Part shown: positions 10,732 to 20,859 of the stretch, in pieces
Numbering within the stretch: the first letter of the stretch is position 1
Layout: the number at the start of each line of letters is the position of its first letter
The notes under the pieces: model-generated
The model's database searches: none
Seen by the model: only the letters and a program-made list of their open reading frames with translations
What the model was told of the DNA's origin: nothing
Source of the DNA: Diplonema papillatum
Lineage: Eukaryota > Euglenozoa > Diplonemea > Diplonemida > Diplonemidae
Assembly: GCA_030068145.1 (NCBI GenBank)
Contig: JAPJBO010000294.1
Location: 62,001 to 126,000, forward strand
Reading direction: 5' to 3'
DNA: 64,000 nucleotides
Program-made: the position numbers and the translations under genes

Positions 10732-11712
10732 TTCGAGACTGGAGGTCCTATGAACATGCAATGTGAATAGCCTCTATTCGAGCCAACCCGGCTTTTCTTG
10801 CAACAATTATGAAACCGTATTGTTTTTGGACTGGATAATATTGCGGATATAACTTTTCTCCCGCCTGCCAGTAGGCAGGGGCGTGGCAGAGTGAGCGGGT
10901 GACGGCCTTCAGGCCAGTAGGCCTGGGTTCGAATCCCGCCCTTGACATTTTTCCGGTCGAAGATTGTTTTCGAGGTTTGTTGCGTTTCGGGGTCAAATGT
11001 GCCCGAAATTTGCGTTTTTGCCGGAGTTTCTCAGTATCTCGCGGTATTTGAGCTTGCCATCACAGGCCAAACTTGCTACGAGAACCGAACGTTGCTTCAC
11101 CAGAACTCAGCTTCGCGCGATTTTTGCTTCGTCCGAACTCAGCTGCCCCCGTACCAGAATTTAGCATCGCCCGAACTTTGCAGCGCCCGAACTTTGCTTC
11201 GCCAGAACTTAGCTTCGCCCGAGCGTTGCTTCGCCCGAACTCAGCTGCGCCCGAACTTTGCTTCGCCAGAACTTAGCTCCGCCCGAACTTAGCATCACTC
11301 GAACTTATTATCGTCTGAACTGAGCTTCACCAGAACTTAGCTGCGCCCGAACTTTTGCTTCGCCGGGGGGCGGCGGGGGGGGCGCCCACCCGGGTACCAG
11401 CGCCAAACTTTTCCCGCACTCGGTGGGTCGGGGGGTCCGGGGGGGGTGTCCCCCCCCCGGGCACGAGCACCGACCTTGGCTTCACCCGGACTTTACCACC
11501 CTGGCCGAACTTCGCTTCGTGCCCGGACTGGTTTTTAGTACCAGCGCAGCCTGAGCGCTTAGCAACGCCCGAACTTAGCATCACTCGAACTTAGCTTCAC
11601 CAGCATTGCCCGAACTTAGCTTCGCCCGAACTTTGCTGTTCCCCGAACTTTAACTGCTGCCTCCAGTCTCGCCACGCGCCGGCCTTAGCCGAGCGCACTT
11701 AATTTGTAGTGG
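10732..11712 (+). mobile_element. Composite repeat K, copy 1: tRNA-like head plus internal minisatellite
   Basis: A ~980-bp repeat whose second copy is 35653-36500. In order it has a unique head starting TTCGAGACTGGAGGTCCTAT; a tRNA-like block with a pol III A-box-like TGGCAGAGTGAGCGG (10884-10898) and a B box GGTTCGAATCC (10926-10936); a conserved stretch ending CTCAGTATCTCGCGGTATTT; a 15/16-bp minisatellite of GAACTTAGCTTCGCCC units (11060-11660); and a conserved tail with CTGCCTCCAGTCTCGCC. The tRNA-like part does not fold as a working tRNA: the acceptor arms do not pair. A GC-rich, G-run segment (about 11367-11470) in the minisatellite is absent from copy 2. It is probably a SINE-like or other non-autonomous element. 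Confidence 0.75.
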
Positions 11713-11834
11713 AACATGCGGTTTACCAAGACGGGTTAGTTCCTTCAGTGAGCACGAACGAAGAGGACGCAACAAAGAAAAGGAAACTGTTTTCTTCCGT
11801 CCCCATCCGGTCACGAGAATACACGGCGGGGCCT

Positions 11835-11985
11835 AGCCTCAGAAGCTGGAGCTGAAGCTGGGGTCAAAAAAGCTGACGATCGCACCCGCTTTTCGGGCGC
11901 GCAGCTGCGTGCGTTTTTTTGGTCGCAGCCCACCCGCTTTTCGGGTGTCTCTTCAACTCCAGCTTTCTGAGGCCGGACGCCGCCC
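11835..11985. mobile_element. Inverted-repeat element R, short copy
   Basis: The arm CCTCAGAAGCTGGAGCTGAA (about 11838) and its inverse CCAGCTTTCTGAGGCCGG (about 11960) enclose about 100 bp rich in CCCGCTTTTCGGG. Related arms occur at 16428-16470 and 16785-16813. It is a probable MITE without an ORF. Confidence 0.55.
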
Positions 11986-12149
11986 GCGCAGTGTTTTTGG
12001 TTGCGTTCGAGCTAGTGAAAGTTCGCTTCGCGGTACCGTGTGATCCCGGGGGACGAACAACCTTGTGGTGGCACGCGACCTTTTGTTGTGTTTGGAAAAG
12101 AGTTCTCTCAGGGGGAACGTCGGCGCGCTGGCGAAAGACGACGAGAACA

Positions 12150-12362
12150 TGCAGGTGGGGTGGTGGAGTTGCCAGAACGGGCTTGGAATGGATCTGTGCT
12201 CACACACGCGCTGGTCGCGTCTGCGCCGTGTTTCGGTCCTTTAAGCCGCGGACACATATCGGCCGGACCATCATCAGCGCGGAACCTGAGTGTCTGCAGA
12301 CAGGACAGCAGTGTGAGCCTAGTTTGTCAGGCGGCTGTGACAGGTGGGGGGAGAGGCCCTCG
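12150..12362. repeat. Dispersed repeat C, copy 1
   Basis: Contains CTTGGAATGGAT, GCCGTGTTTCGGTCCTTTAA and CTGCAGACAGGACAGCAGTG. The same blocks in the same order lie at 53590-53765, and inverted at 27384-27440. Overlapping ORFs here are not conserved between copies. Confidence 0.8.
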
Positions 12363-12638
12363 GACTGTTAAGGCGTGACTACCCCTTGTCAACGTTTCCC
12401 TATTTCCCTGACTGAGGAGCAACGCCCTCATAGAGTTATAGTTCGCTTGAGAATCCGGGATTTTAGAGTCTCCGGGTGACCTTCGTCGAATGGACTATTT
12501 TAAATCTAGGGCTTTTTATCTAATAGCCACCTGCTAACTTTTTATTTAGCTTATAGCCACCTAAAGTAAAACTTTTTAATTAGCTTATAGCACTTTCAAA
12601 TCTTTTTATTTAGCCTATAGCCACAGAAAACTTTTTAT

Positions 12639-13509
12639 TGGGAAAAATAAATTCCCTCTGGTGGAAATGGCTTGCGGAGCGTGACGATAAATTTCGTTTA
12701 TTTTTGGCAGGATTCCTTTGTGTTTACACAGGCCGGAAAAATAAACGAGTTTATTTTTGGAATTTATTTCGTGTGTGGCAGCATTTATTGTGTGCCGCCA
12801 GCCATTTTCAGGTGAAAAAAATAAACGAAATTTATTTTGTATCGCGAAAAAAATAAACGTTTATTTTTGCGTGGGGGTTATACAGAGAAATCTGTAGGGG
12901 AGACCCCTCGCAAAATTTTTTTTCTCCCTGTGGTGAGTGAAATCGCGTGTTTTGAGCTCGTTTTGAGCCGAATTCATTGGTGTCTCATCCTCGGTGCTCA
13001 AAGGCCTGTGAAGAAAACCCCTCCCGTGAACGCTCCAGCCCAGTAAGTGTCAGATGAAGTTCACCGCCAGCGAACTCACCCATGCTGAATTCCAGGTCCA
13101 AGTGCGTAGAAAACTTGTACCAATTCAGTGTGCTTGAGTCTCGTTGCAAGAACATCTGTGGGTCTGCCTGAGCACACTGGATTCCAGCTGTCTGAGTTCA
13201 TCTGCTGATCGCCTGCTGTGCATGTGCAAGCGGCCGAGCACTCGCGTTGCAAACTAACACCACATCAACTCCCCGCGACTTATCAAAATTTCACGCCGTC
13301 CAAGCAACGATGTTTTGTTTCCACCCTCGGGAATTTAGTTTTCCCAATAAAATCATTTATTCGGCAATAATTTCCGCCAATTTTGCCTCGGTGTCGGTTT
13401 TAGTCCCTCGGGAGGCCCTCGGGGGGGTTTGCAACCCCCCCTCGGGCCTCCCTCGGGACTAAAACCGACACCTCGACAAAATAAACGGAAATTATCTTGC
13501 CGAATAAAT
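12639..13509. mobile_element. Element nested in the left arm of the Mutator-like element
   Basis: The left arm stops after ACTTTTTATT at about 12639 and resumes with ATTATTTAGCTTGTAGCCAC at about 13510; the right arm shows the uninterrupted order. The inserted DNA begins GGGAAAAATAAATTCCC. It carries several AATAAACG/CGTTTATTT palindromes (12690-12870) and ends in a hairpin (13355-13509). No transposase is recognisable. The exact target duplication is unclear because the site is A+T-rich (TATT is present at both joints). Confidence 0.65.
13355..13509. repeat. Hairpin with A+T-rich outer arms and CCCTCGGG core
   Basis: The outer arms ATTTATTCGGCAATAATTTC and their inverse enclose inner arms GGTGTCGGTTTTAGTCCCTC / inverse. 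A G7/C7 stem closes on a short loop near 13425-13430. A structurally similar hairpin lies at 21398-21528. Confidence 0.8.
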
Positions 13510-13868
13510 GCTTATTATTTAGCTTGTAGCCACAAAAAACTTTTTATTTAGCTTATAGCCAGGAGGTCCTGAAACTTTTTTTTTAGCTTATAGCCACCTG
13601 GTGAAAACTTGGTCGAAAATTTTGGTCAAAATTTTTTGGTCAAAAAATTGGCCAAAAAATTCGGTCAAAAAATTTGGTCAAAAATTTTGGGTCAAAAAAA
13701 ATCGGTCAATTTTTTTGGCCAAAAATGTTGGTCAAAAAAAATCGGTCAAAAAATTTTGGTCAAGATTTTGGGTCAAAATTTTTTGGTCAAATTTTTTTGG
13801 CCAAAAAATTTGTTCAAGAAAAACCGGTCAAAATTTTTGGTCAAAAAAATTGGTCAATTGTCAGCCAA

Positions 13869-13950
13869 TCTGAGAAAAATCACACACGGAATTCGAACCC
13901 AGAAAACCCTTTGCCGTGCTGTGCCAGCTACTGGAGTGGCCACACCTATT
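13869..13950 (-). repeat. tRNA-like block inside the Mutator-like element
   Basis: On the minus strand TAGCTGGCACAGCACGG resembles a pol III A box and GGGTTCGAATTCC a B box, about 20 bp apart. There is no tRNA fold. A weaker B-box-like GGTTCGACTCC at 14692 lies in the inverted position of the other arm. Confidence 0.4.
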
Positions 13951-15119
13951 TGCACACGTTCATCTTCGCTGCAGGTAGGGGTTTTCGGGCCCACCCGGAG
14001 CGAGTCCAACCTTCTCCACGTCTTATCATCTCATCACTCGAAACAGTCGTATCATCTTATCATTGCTTGAATTTTTGGAGTCTGATACTCGAAACAGTCT
14101 AGATAGGGTCACCCACGTGTGTTTACGCCCGAAGGCTACATAAGAACCGACTTGAAAAATCGTCCACAAAGAGCTTGCCGCCGTTTGCGTTAAAGAGAGT
14201 GTCATCGAAAAGGTCTGAACTCTGCGAGCTTTCTCGGTTTCTCTTTCAGCACCCGTATGCTCGCAACATTCATGCCCGGTACTTCCAGTCTTTTAGCGTG
14301 TTGCACCCCTTGCTCCCACTACGGCCGTCCAGATGCCGCCGGGTTGCAGGAATCTGATAGTCCCTGTCACGAACACCGCCACGAACTCGCTGACGAAGAA
14401 GGTTGTTGGAGGTCAAGAGAGTTAACAACGCAATGGTTGCCAAAGTGTTGCGCCGCAAGTCGGCAGTCGCAAATCGGCAGAAAGGGGGTCCAAGTAAACG
14501 AGACCTATGCAAAGTTGAAATGGGATGAGATTAGACGCTACCCCAGAATCACCTTGACTCCCCCAAACGTATCCCACACATTGAAGCTTAAGACTTGCAA
14601 CTTGAAACTTGAAATTGGAAACTTGTTCGAATCCAAATCGCACAGCAACTGTGCGATTGTCACAGTCAATGGCTGGGTAAATGGTTCGACTCCCGCCATG
14701 GGTGTGTTCTCAGGGATTGGAGTCTAATTGTAGACCAAAAAATGTGACCAAAATTTCGGCCAAAAAAAAATCGACCAAACAATCGACCAAAAATTTGACC
14801 AAAAATTTGACCAAAAATTCGACCAAAATTTTGCCAACTCAGAAAAATGACCAAAAATTTGCAAGATGTGGCTCGAAGCTAATAAAAAAGTTTTTTGTGG
14901 CTATAAGCTAAATAAAAAGTTTCAGGCCCTCCTGGCTATAAGCTAAATAAAAAGTTTTTTGTGGCTATAAGCTAAATAAAAAGTTTCTTGGTGGCTATAA
15001 GCTAAATAAAAAGATTTGAAAGTGCTATAAGCTAATTAAAAAGTTTTACTTTAGGTGGCTATAAGCTAAATAAAAAGTTAGTAGGTGGCTATTAGATAAA
15101 AAGCCCTTAAATCTAATAC

Positions 15120-16010
15120 GTACTGGGTGGGTTTGGGGGGTCATGCATGGCTTCTTTCGTGTACACTTTACTTGCTTGCGTTTACTTGTTTTGATGTGTT
15201 CTCGCTCTCTCTCATTCACTTTCGCCCTCGGGAAAGGTCAGCGCGGTAGCGATGACCAAGCGAGAACATATGCGGGTGGGTGGGGAGAGGCGTGGCAAGG
15301 TGGGACGATCGCGCGTGGTGGAGAAGGGCGGCGGGAAAATCTTAGTTTCGTGTTCAGGCGCTACTTGCCTCTCATGGGGGGGCGGGGGCGCCCAGCCGTT
15401 CAGGCTGCGCGCGTTGGCGGCCGCGGTGCGGCGGCACGGCAGGATCTTCTTTTTGTATAAGCACCCAGGGACTATTCTAATCCCCGAAATTCGGAGAGCT
15501 CATGTTAAAAAGTCTGTAGCATGGCCGGAAAGATTTTTTTTTTTTACCAAACATGAAATGTTGGAGGAAATGAGAAGCTCGTCGCCGCAAACCGTGGCGT
15601 TTTCACTTGCGTCCTGAATTCAGCTTTACGTAAAAAACAAAAATTGAGCGAGCTTTTTTGAATGGCCTGAAAGCCTGGTATGCGACCTTCGCGGGCGTGT
15701 TGCTGCTTCGCCACTTTGTTGTAGACCCCACTTGTGGGTCTTGCGGGTCCTGTAGCCTCCGTGACACTGGCCTTGCAGGCACAAAAAAGTTTTCACCAGA
15801 AACTCCTGTGGTTAAAAAATCTTTTTTAACCGGCCTGTTCTGAGAACACTTTCTTTTTTTGGTGAAGAACCTTTTGTTAACCATGCAGGATAATCCCTGT
15901 AAGCACCTGCTTTGTAGGAAACGCTTGAGAAGACTGTCAGTTGCGATAGATCAAAGGAGGTAAATCTGGGTTTAGTGGCGGGCGTAAGCGTTCAAAAAAA
16001 AAGACCCACT
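15120..16010. other. No gene recognised
   Basis: Several short ORFs without domains and a T run at 15535-15546. The motif AGATCAAAGGAGGTAAAT (15949-15966) is repeated at 25314-25332. Nothing else is supported. Confidence 0.5.
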
Positions 16011-16011
16011 G

Positions 16012-16082
16012 TGTAGTTTTATTGTTTTCTCCCCCTCTAGCCTCCTTCGAAATGAGCACAAGGCAGTCCCTCGAGTATTTTG
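16012..16082. repeat. Dispersed repeat G, copy 1
   Basis: CTAGCCTCCTTCGAAATGAG onward, repeated at 50098-50165. A pyrimidine tract followed by TAG precedes the conserved part in both copies. Confidence 0.8.
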
Positions 16083-16189
16083 GACCGAATGAATTGAATT
16101 AGGGAAATTGTTCCAATCTTCGAGGATTCTCAATAAACCTTGAAGACTGTGTCACGGGTCTTGAGGGCTCTCTCCGCGGTTCGTGTGTG

Positions 16190-16405
16190 CGAGGGGTTCG
16201 AATCCGACCGTGCTGCACGTCTGGTGGAGTGACCTCCTGGGATAGCCTGTTCTCACACACATGGCGGTACCCCCCATCGTACGGTGGACCCTTGTTGTGT
16301 CGTCGACAATCAACCGGGGTTGATGTACAGTCTGGTGTCTTTCGACGTTTCTTGGTATCCTTCCGTTTGGGTGGTGATGCTGCTATCAATCCGTTCTCTT
16401 CTCTG
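16190..16405. repeat. Dispersed repeats D and A (left half), adjacent copies
   Basis: D (16190-16296) has a B-box-like GGGGTTCGAATCCGACC, then GCACGTCTGGTGGAGTGACC and CGTACGGTGGACC. It recurs at 16908-16987 and inverted at 27680-27762. The left half of repeat A follows at 16302-16405. D may be tRNA-derived, but no A box is clear. Confidence 0.7.
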
Positions 16406-16424
16406 TTTTCTATTTTCTAGCACA

Positions 16425-16815
16425 CGGTGGAGTCCAGCCTCAGAAGCTGGAGCTAAAAGCTGGGGTTAAAAAGCGGCTGTGAGGGGCATAAACCTGACCG
16501 CAAGGTTTCACACGAATACGCGCGTGAGACTCATGGTTGACTTCCGGCTGTCCAGTGTCTCATCAAGGGGCACTCGAAGAACTTTGCAGCAAATGTCCTT
16601 TTGGCGAGGATTTTTGATGCTGCGCAGGCGGCCGGCCTTGTCATCAGTGCCGAGTGGGTACCGACTGATAAACAGAGAGCCGACCCGTACACCCGCGGGG
16701 TGCTAGCCAGAGAGGACGACACGCCAGAGTCACACACGCTTTGGTTGTAGCACAACAGCTTTTCGGGTGTGACTCGGTCGCCCTCTTTAACGCCAATTTC
16801 TGAGGCTGGACACCT
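16425..16815. mobile_element. Inverted-repeat element R, long copy
   Basis: GTCCAGCCTCAGAAGCTGGA near 16431 is mirrored by TTTCTGAGGCTGGACAC near 16799-16815, enclosing about 370 bp without a recognisable gene. The shared TIR with 11835-11985 suggests a small MITE family. Confidence 0.55.
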
Positions 16816-16904
16816 CACCTTGTAAAACTCGCAGCAGCCTTCTCCCCATGCGGGAGTGAGGAGCCGACGGACAGAATTCTTTGGAGAGGACGGCACGGAA
16901 AACA

Positions 16905-16990
16905 ACGACGGGGTTTGAATCCGACCTAGCTGTACGTCTGGTGGAGATACCTCCCTCGGATAGCCACCCCAATCGTGCGGTGGTCCCTTC
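16905..16990. repeat. Dispersed repeat D, second copy
   Basis: GGGGTTTGAATCCGACC and GTACGTCTGGTGGAGATACC match 16196-16290. Confidence 0.75.
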
Positions 16991-17029
16991 AGCCGAAGCT
17001 AGTAAAGCTTCGGCGCGCCCACGTTATGT

Positions 17030-19605
17030 TTGTTTAGCATTGAGTTCTTTTAAGTACATGAACCACATGGATTAGCATGCACTGCCTTGAAAGTCAGGTT
17101 ATCGGATGACGTCGTCACCTGCCATTGCGTCGTCAAGGTCGAGCATTTGTGGCGCTAGCGGGATTTGGCTTTCTTGCGATTCCAGAGACTGAGTCGGCGA
17201 GTACGAGGGCGGGCACGTGTGCCCGTTTTTCACTTTCGAGGGCATTGGTGTGCCCGTGGTCCCCGGTCGTTTCTGAGAGCTGCTTGCCCTCGGTACCTTC
17301 TTTTTCCTTCGATGCACCCCTGAGTCGGGTGTGGTCGCCTTCGTCTCCTTCCGCTTGCGGCCGGCGATCGGGCCTTCCTTCGGGGTGCCGAGCACCCTCT
17401 TCTTCAGCGCTGGTCGTTCGCTGGTTCCTGGCGTTGGTGGCGGCCTCTTGGTCGCCCGTCCGGTCGTCGCCGTCTCCTTTTTCGTTGCCGCGAGCGGCGC
17501 TCGCGCCGCTCGCTTTCCTACTGGCGTTTCCCGTTGTACGTCCACCTGGGTGGGTGAGGAGGGCCTCTTCTTGTTGCGTCCGGGGGTTGACTGGACGTTC
17601 GGCTTGTTGGACTGGTGGTGGCCGCGGCTGCAACATGCCGCCGGTCGCCTCTGCGTCAGCGTAGGGAGCCTTTTGCACTCTTGGCAGGTTCCTCTGCCAT
17701 GCGTGCGGCAGGCATGATGCCCGCTGCGGCAACACGCCGCCGCCGTCTTGCACTCGCCGCACTTCGTCGTGCTGTGCTCTGTGCACACCGCGATCGGCTG
17801 CCCATCGTTCGCGTGGTGATGGTGCCGGCAGCACATCTCTACCGTGGGCACGTCCCTTCGGACGAGTGCTCTGCACGCCTCACACTTCCCTTTGTGATGG
17901 GTCGCGCACGTGACGAGTGCCTTCTCTATATCGACACCCGGCATATGCACGGGGTCTGGGTGCAGTTGTGGTGGGGCAGGCAGGGCCCACCTCGCCGCTC
18001 TCCCGATCGTCCAGTCAGGGTACGCCGGGCACTGCGTCCCTACATCGCTTCCTTTCACTTGTTCCTCAAGTATCGTCCCCGTGTGTGCCTCGCGAAAGCG
18101 TGGCCTGGGCCGTATACCCGATATCCCCGAGATGCCCATGAACGACAGCGACGTCGTCGGGCACACCCTCTCCCCTCTCATGCAGCTTCCCAGCCCTTGC
18201 TGTGCCGCCAGCTTGTCCAACGCGCTCATCATGCAGCGCAGGACGTTTCCCCGTTCTCTCACCCCCTTCGGCGCATTCCCGTGCAGCGGCATGCTGAGGC
18301 CCGAGAAGAGTTCAAAGTCGATCGCAAGCTCTAGCATTGACGCCTGCCCGCTCTCGGTCCACTGCATGTCAGACAGCCACGCTACCAACGCATAAAACGT
18401 CGGTAGTCCCCAGGTCTTGTTTCGCTCCCACGTCCATGCCGGGGCAATCCGCGCAAAGGGGTGGTCAAATTTCTCGGCAGGCATCGCATCCGCTCTCGAC
18501 CAGGGGGTCGTGGGGTTCCTGGCTACCCAGCCACGTGCTTCGAGCCCTGCCCGTTCCGCAAGGATTTCAGCCATCATCTCCTGGAGCCGCCTCGATAAGT
18601 GGGCGTTCTCCGGTACAACCACACCATGTTCCAGCGTGCATCGGGGCCACTCGGTTCGGTTGGCCGCCATCAGCCCGGCGTGTGCTTCCCGCCGGCGAAT
18701 GTGTGAGTATGCGTCGCAGTCCCAGTAGATATGCTGTTCGTTCTCCGTCACGCCGCTCCCACAGTGCTTGCAGCTGGGCGCCTGCGGCTCAGCTCCGGCC
18801 TGCCTCATCCGCGACGTGAACTCCGCCGTGTTCACACCCCCCGCAATCGCGACTCGAATTAGCTTCGCCGTGTGCGCGGAACATTCCCTCGTCTTCCAGA
18901 ACGCATTCGTGCGCTCCAAGTCGGCTCTTTCCAGCCCCTGATATCCTGGCCTTCTCGCCATCAGTCGGGCCCACGTCCTCGTTCTCAGGTCCGCCCTCAC
19001 TTCGTGCCCCCTCTTCGAGGGCGACGAGGCCAGCGGGTCGAACACTGCACCATTCCGTCGTAGCGTGCGAGATAGGGGCCCAGGTTCCCATATGTGTCCA
19101 CACTCCTCCATGCTCCTCATCGCCAGCCCGACTGGGCCGAGGGGTTGGTCCCCCTCGGCGTACCGCCCCCGGATACTCTCCATCAGAGGTAGCAGTCGCG
19201 GTAGCCTCTCGCACGCCGCGTAGAACGCCGTCGTCACCCGGTACGCTAAACACGTACCGGGGTCCGTCAGGTGGCCCTTCTCCTGGAAGTTCAGGACCAT
19301 TTCTCTCGCGCGCTTCGGGTTTGCTCCACCTCAGATCAGACCCATCACCGACGTCGTCAACCGCTTCATCGCCACCTTCGACACCGGCGCGAAGGAGCAG
19401 CCTGATAGCGCTGCCGGCAACACATTCGACTGCACAATACGGACCCGCTTTTCGTACCGGAATGGCGCGTGGCGGAGGCCTTCCGCTAGGGCCGCCGCCC
19501 TCTCTACCCTCTTAGAGTCGGACCTCTCCTTTCTGTTCTTCGCCGTTGAGACCAGGGCCCCCAGACACGTGACGGACTTGCTAAATCGAAGCAGCGCATT
19601 TCCGC
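17030..19605 (-). mobile_element. LINE (non-LTR retrotransposon), 5'-truncated 3' part
   Basis: On the minus strand the element starts inside a reverse-transcriptase C-terminal (thumb) region (19605 to about 19335, with YEKRVRIVQSNVLPAALSG). It continues through the ORF at 19300-17099 and ends in a ~70-bp 3' UTR finishing GAACTCAATGCTAAACAA, without a poly(A) tail. The palm domain with its catalytic aspartates and any endonuclease are missing, so the copy cannot be autonomous. The same 3' terminus occurs at 19606-19717, immediately upstream in the same orientation. No target duplication was identified. Confidence 0.8.
17099..19300 (-). CDS. LINE ORF C-terminal part: zinc knuckle plus Cys/His-rich repeats and basic tail (733 codons)
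   Basis: The reading frame continues the RT-like sequence upstream but is separated from it by an in-frame TGA at 19331-19333, so the Met at 19300 is probably not a natural start. Residues 177-195 form a CCHC knuckle (C177, C180, H190, C195; CKHCGSGVTENEQHIYWDC), the zf-RVT type found after LINE reverse transcriptases. Residues 465-562 hold three related Cys/His modules of the form C-x2-H-x4-C-x2-C, each followed by CC and a histidine cluster (CCRHHHH, CCRSGHH, CCSRGHH). Residues 563-733 are rich in Lys/Arg/Pro/Thr and could bind nucleic acid or direct nuclear import. The zinc-knuckle assignment follows known families; the role of the CH modules is inference. The frame is otherwise intact over 2.2 kb, which suggests a young insertion. 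Confidence 0.75.
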   Translation of the reverse strand: MVLNFQEKGHLTDPGTCLAYRVTTAFYAACERLPRLLPLMESIRGRYAEGDQPLGPVGLAMRSMEECGHIWEPGPLSRTLRRNGAVFDPLASSPSKRGHEVRADLRTRTWARLMARRPGYQGLERADLERTNAFWKTRECSAHTAKLIRVAIAGGVNTAEFTSRMRQAGAEPQAPSCKHCGSGVTENEQHIYWDCDAYSHIRRREAHAGLMAANRTEWPRCTLEHGVVVPENAHLSRRLQEMMAEILAERAGLEARGWVARNPTTPWSRADAMPAEKFDHPFARIAPAWTWERNKTWGLPTFYALVAWLSDMQWTESGQASMLELAIDFELFSGLSMPLHGNAPKGVRERGNVLRCMMSALDKLAAQQGLGSCMRGERVCPTTSLSFMGISGISGIRPRPRFREAHTGTILEEQVKGSDVGTQCPAYPDWTIGRAARWALPAPPQLHPDPVHMPGVDIEKALVTCATHHKGKCEACRALVRRDVPTVEMCCRHHHHANDGQPIAVCTEHSTTKCGECKTAAACCRSGHHACRTHGRGTCQECKRLPTLTQRRPAACCSRGHHQSNKPNVQSTPGRNKKRPSSPTQVDVQRETPVGKRAARAPLAATKKETATTGRATKRPPPTPGTSERPALKKRVLGTPKEGPIAGRKRKETKATTPDSGVHRRKKKVPRASSSQKRPGTTGTPMPSKVKNGHTCPPSYSPTQSLESQESQIPLAPQMLDLDDAMAGDDVIR

Positions 19606-19717
19606 TTGTTTAGCATTGAGTTCTTTTAAGTACATGAACCACATGGATTAGCATGCACTGCCTTGAAAGTCAGGTTATCGGATGACGTCGTCACCTGTCA
19701 TTGCGTCGTCAAGGTCG
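19606..19717 (-). mobile_element. Second LINE copy, truncated to its last 112 bp
   Basis: Matches 17030-17141 with one difference. It covers the last codons (DDAMTGDDVIR, stop) and the 3' UTR ending TAAACAA. It abuts the larger copy head-to-tail on the minus strand. Confidence 0.9.
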
Positions 19718-19744
19718 TGTTTAGCAGCGGCGTTCTATATTCTA

Positions 19745-19802
19745 GAAGAAATGTGAAAACGGGTTTTTGCCTGGAGGCTTTTCGTGTTATTCTGCAAAAA
19801 AA
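19745..19802. repeat. Dispersed repeat H, copy 1
   Basis: GTGAAAACGGGTTTTTGCCT followed by GGAGGCTTTTCGTGTTATT; inverted copy at 28622-28685. No gene is supported between 19718 and 20480. The short ORFs there lack domains. Confidence 0.8.
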
Positions 19803-20489
19803 AAAACTGAAAGCTGAAAGAAAAAACTCGCAGCAGCCCTCTCCCACGCTGGTGTGGGGCGGCCACACTCGGTCTACGGGCCGGCCTAACGATCGATCTC
19901 CACTGCCACCGGTGACTGTCACAGATTCACCAGGGCGGGGCCTGGCGGCGCCGGTGGTGGCCGGTGTTGCACGAGGTTGCTAGCCGGGCCGTCTATATAA
20001 TATGCTCCGTCCTCATGCGTTCACTTTTTTGGTTGCTTGGCGAGGAGGGAGTGGAAGAAGAAGAAGAAGCGAAAGAATTCGCTCCGGAGGGGGAAAGAGC
20101 GCGAACGGTCAGCCGCAGCGTGCGAAAGCAGAGTCGGCGGGTAGCACAATGGCACAACCCCCGTCGTCCGCTTTGCCGCCACGGCAGACCGTCTCAACGG
20201 GCTCGCCAGCGCAAGGCGCTGAGACCGAAGGTGCTGCTCCGACGGTTGCTTCGTATAAAATATACAAGCAAAGGCCACGCACAGGTCCACTAATTGTGGA
20301 CACTTTTTCTCTTTTGCTTTTTGGTTGATTGAATTACCGAAGGGGGGTTTCTCAGAGAGCAGGCCTTACCGACCTGGTAGTTCTGACACTGGATGGCCCA
20401 CCTTCGTGATCATCGCAGGCGAGGGCCCTCCCCTGTGTGTATCGACTTGATCCTTCGCCTACAGGTGGCAGGTTTGTGCTTGTACCTAC

Positions 20490-20770
20490 CCCCCCCCCCC
20501 CCCCCCGTGCAATGAATAATTCGAGTTTTGGCGGTATCCATCTTTGATCAATGGGGGTATCCACCTTAAACACGGGGCACTGTAGACTACCGTGTAGTCG
20601 CCTGACACGGGGGTACCTCACCCCGTGTTTCAGATGGATTGGCATTCTCGCCCGTTATCCATCTTAATCAAGGGCCATCTTATGCACGGGGGGGGGGGGG
20701 GGGGGATGTTTCTTGGGTTTGAAGAGCGCGTGGGGGGGAAAATGTTTCTTGGGGGGGGGGGGGGGGTAGA
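20490..20770. repeat. Homopolymer C and G runs with a dispersed motif
   Basis: C run at about 20490-20506 and G runs at about 20689-20705 and 20751-20766. Between the G runs, ATGTTTCTTGGGTTTGAAGA matches (inverted) 51112-51143. The runs are possible assembly weak points. Confidence 0.8.
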
Positions 20771-20859
20771 TACAAGTACAATAACACAACTCCGACTCGA
20801 CACTACCAGACCGCCTGAAAGAGCGAAAGGACACTAGACTAGTATAGAATAGCATCACA

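Larger units (their letters stand above)
12509..15106. mobile_element. Mutator-like non-autonomous element with long TIRs (TIR-MULE / foldback type)
   Basis: Perfect 9-bp direct repeats, TTAAATCTA, flank the element at 12500-12508 and 15107-15115, the size expected of Mutator-superfamily target duplications. The outer ~130 bp (12509-12637 and 14978-15106) are inverted copies starting GGGCTTTTTATCTAATAGCC. They are built of subterminal repeats ACTTTTTATTTAGCTTATAG + CCAC. Further in, the arms continue as (TTGGTCAAAAATTT) repeats at 13606-13862 and their inverse at 14737-14856, then diverged tRNA-B-box-like blocks near 13890 and 14692. The left arm is interrupted by about 870 bp (see the nested element). 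The core (about 13990-14640) has ORFs of up to 156 codons but no transposase, so the element would need an autonomous partner. The boundaries are read directly from the sequence; the superfamily assignment is inference from TIR length and TSD size. Confidence 0.85.

Noticed and set aside
10877-10949. Possible functional tRNA gene
   Set aside because: A and B boxes are present but acceptor arms do not pair and the D arm does not fold; treated as a tRNA-like part of repeat K.
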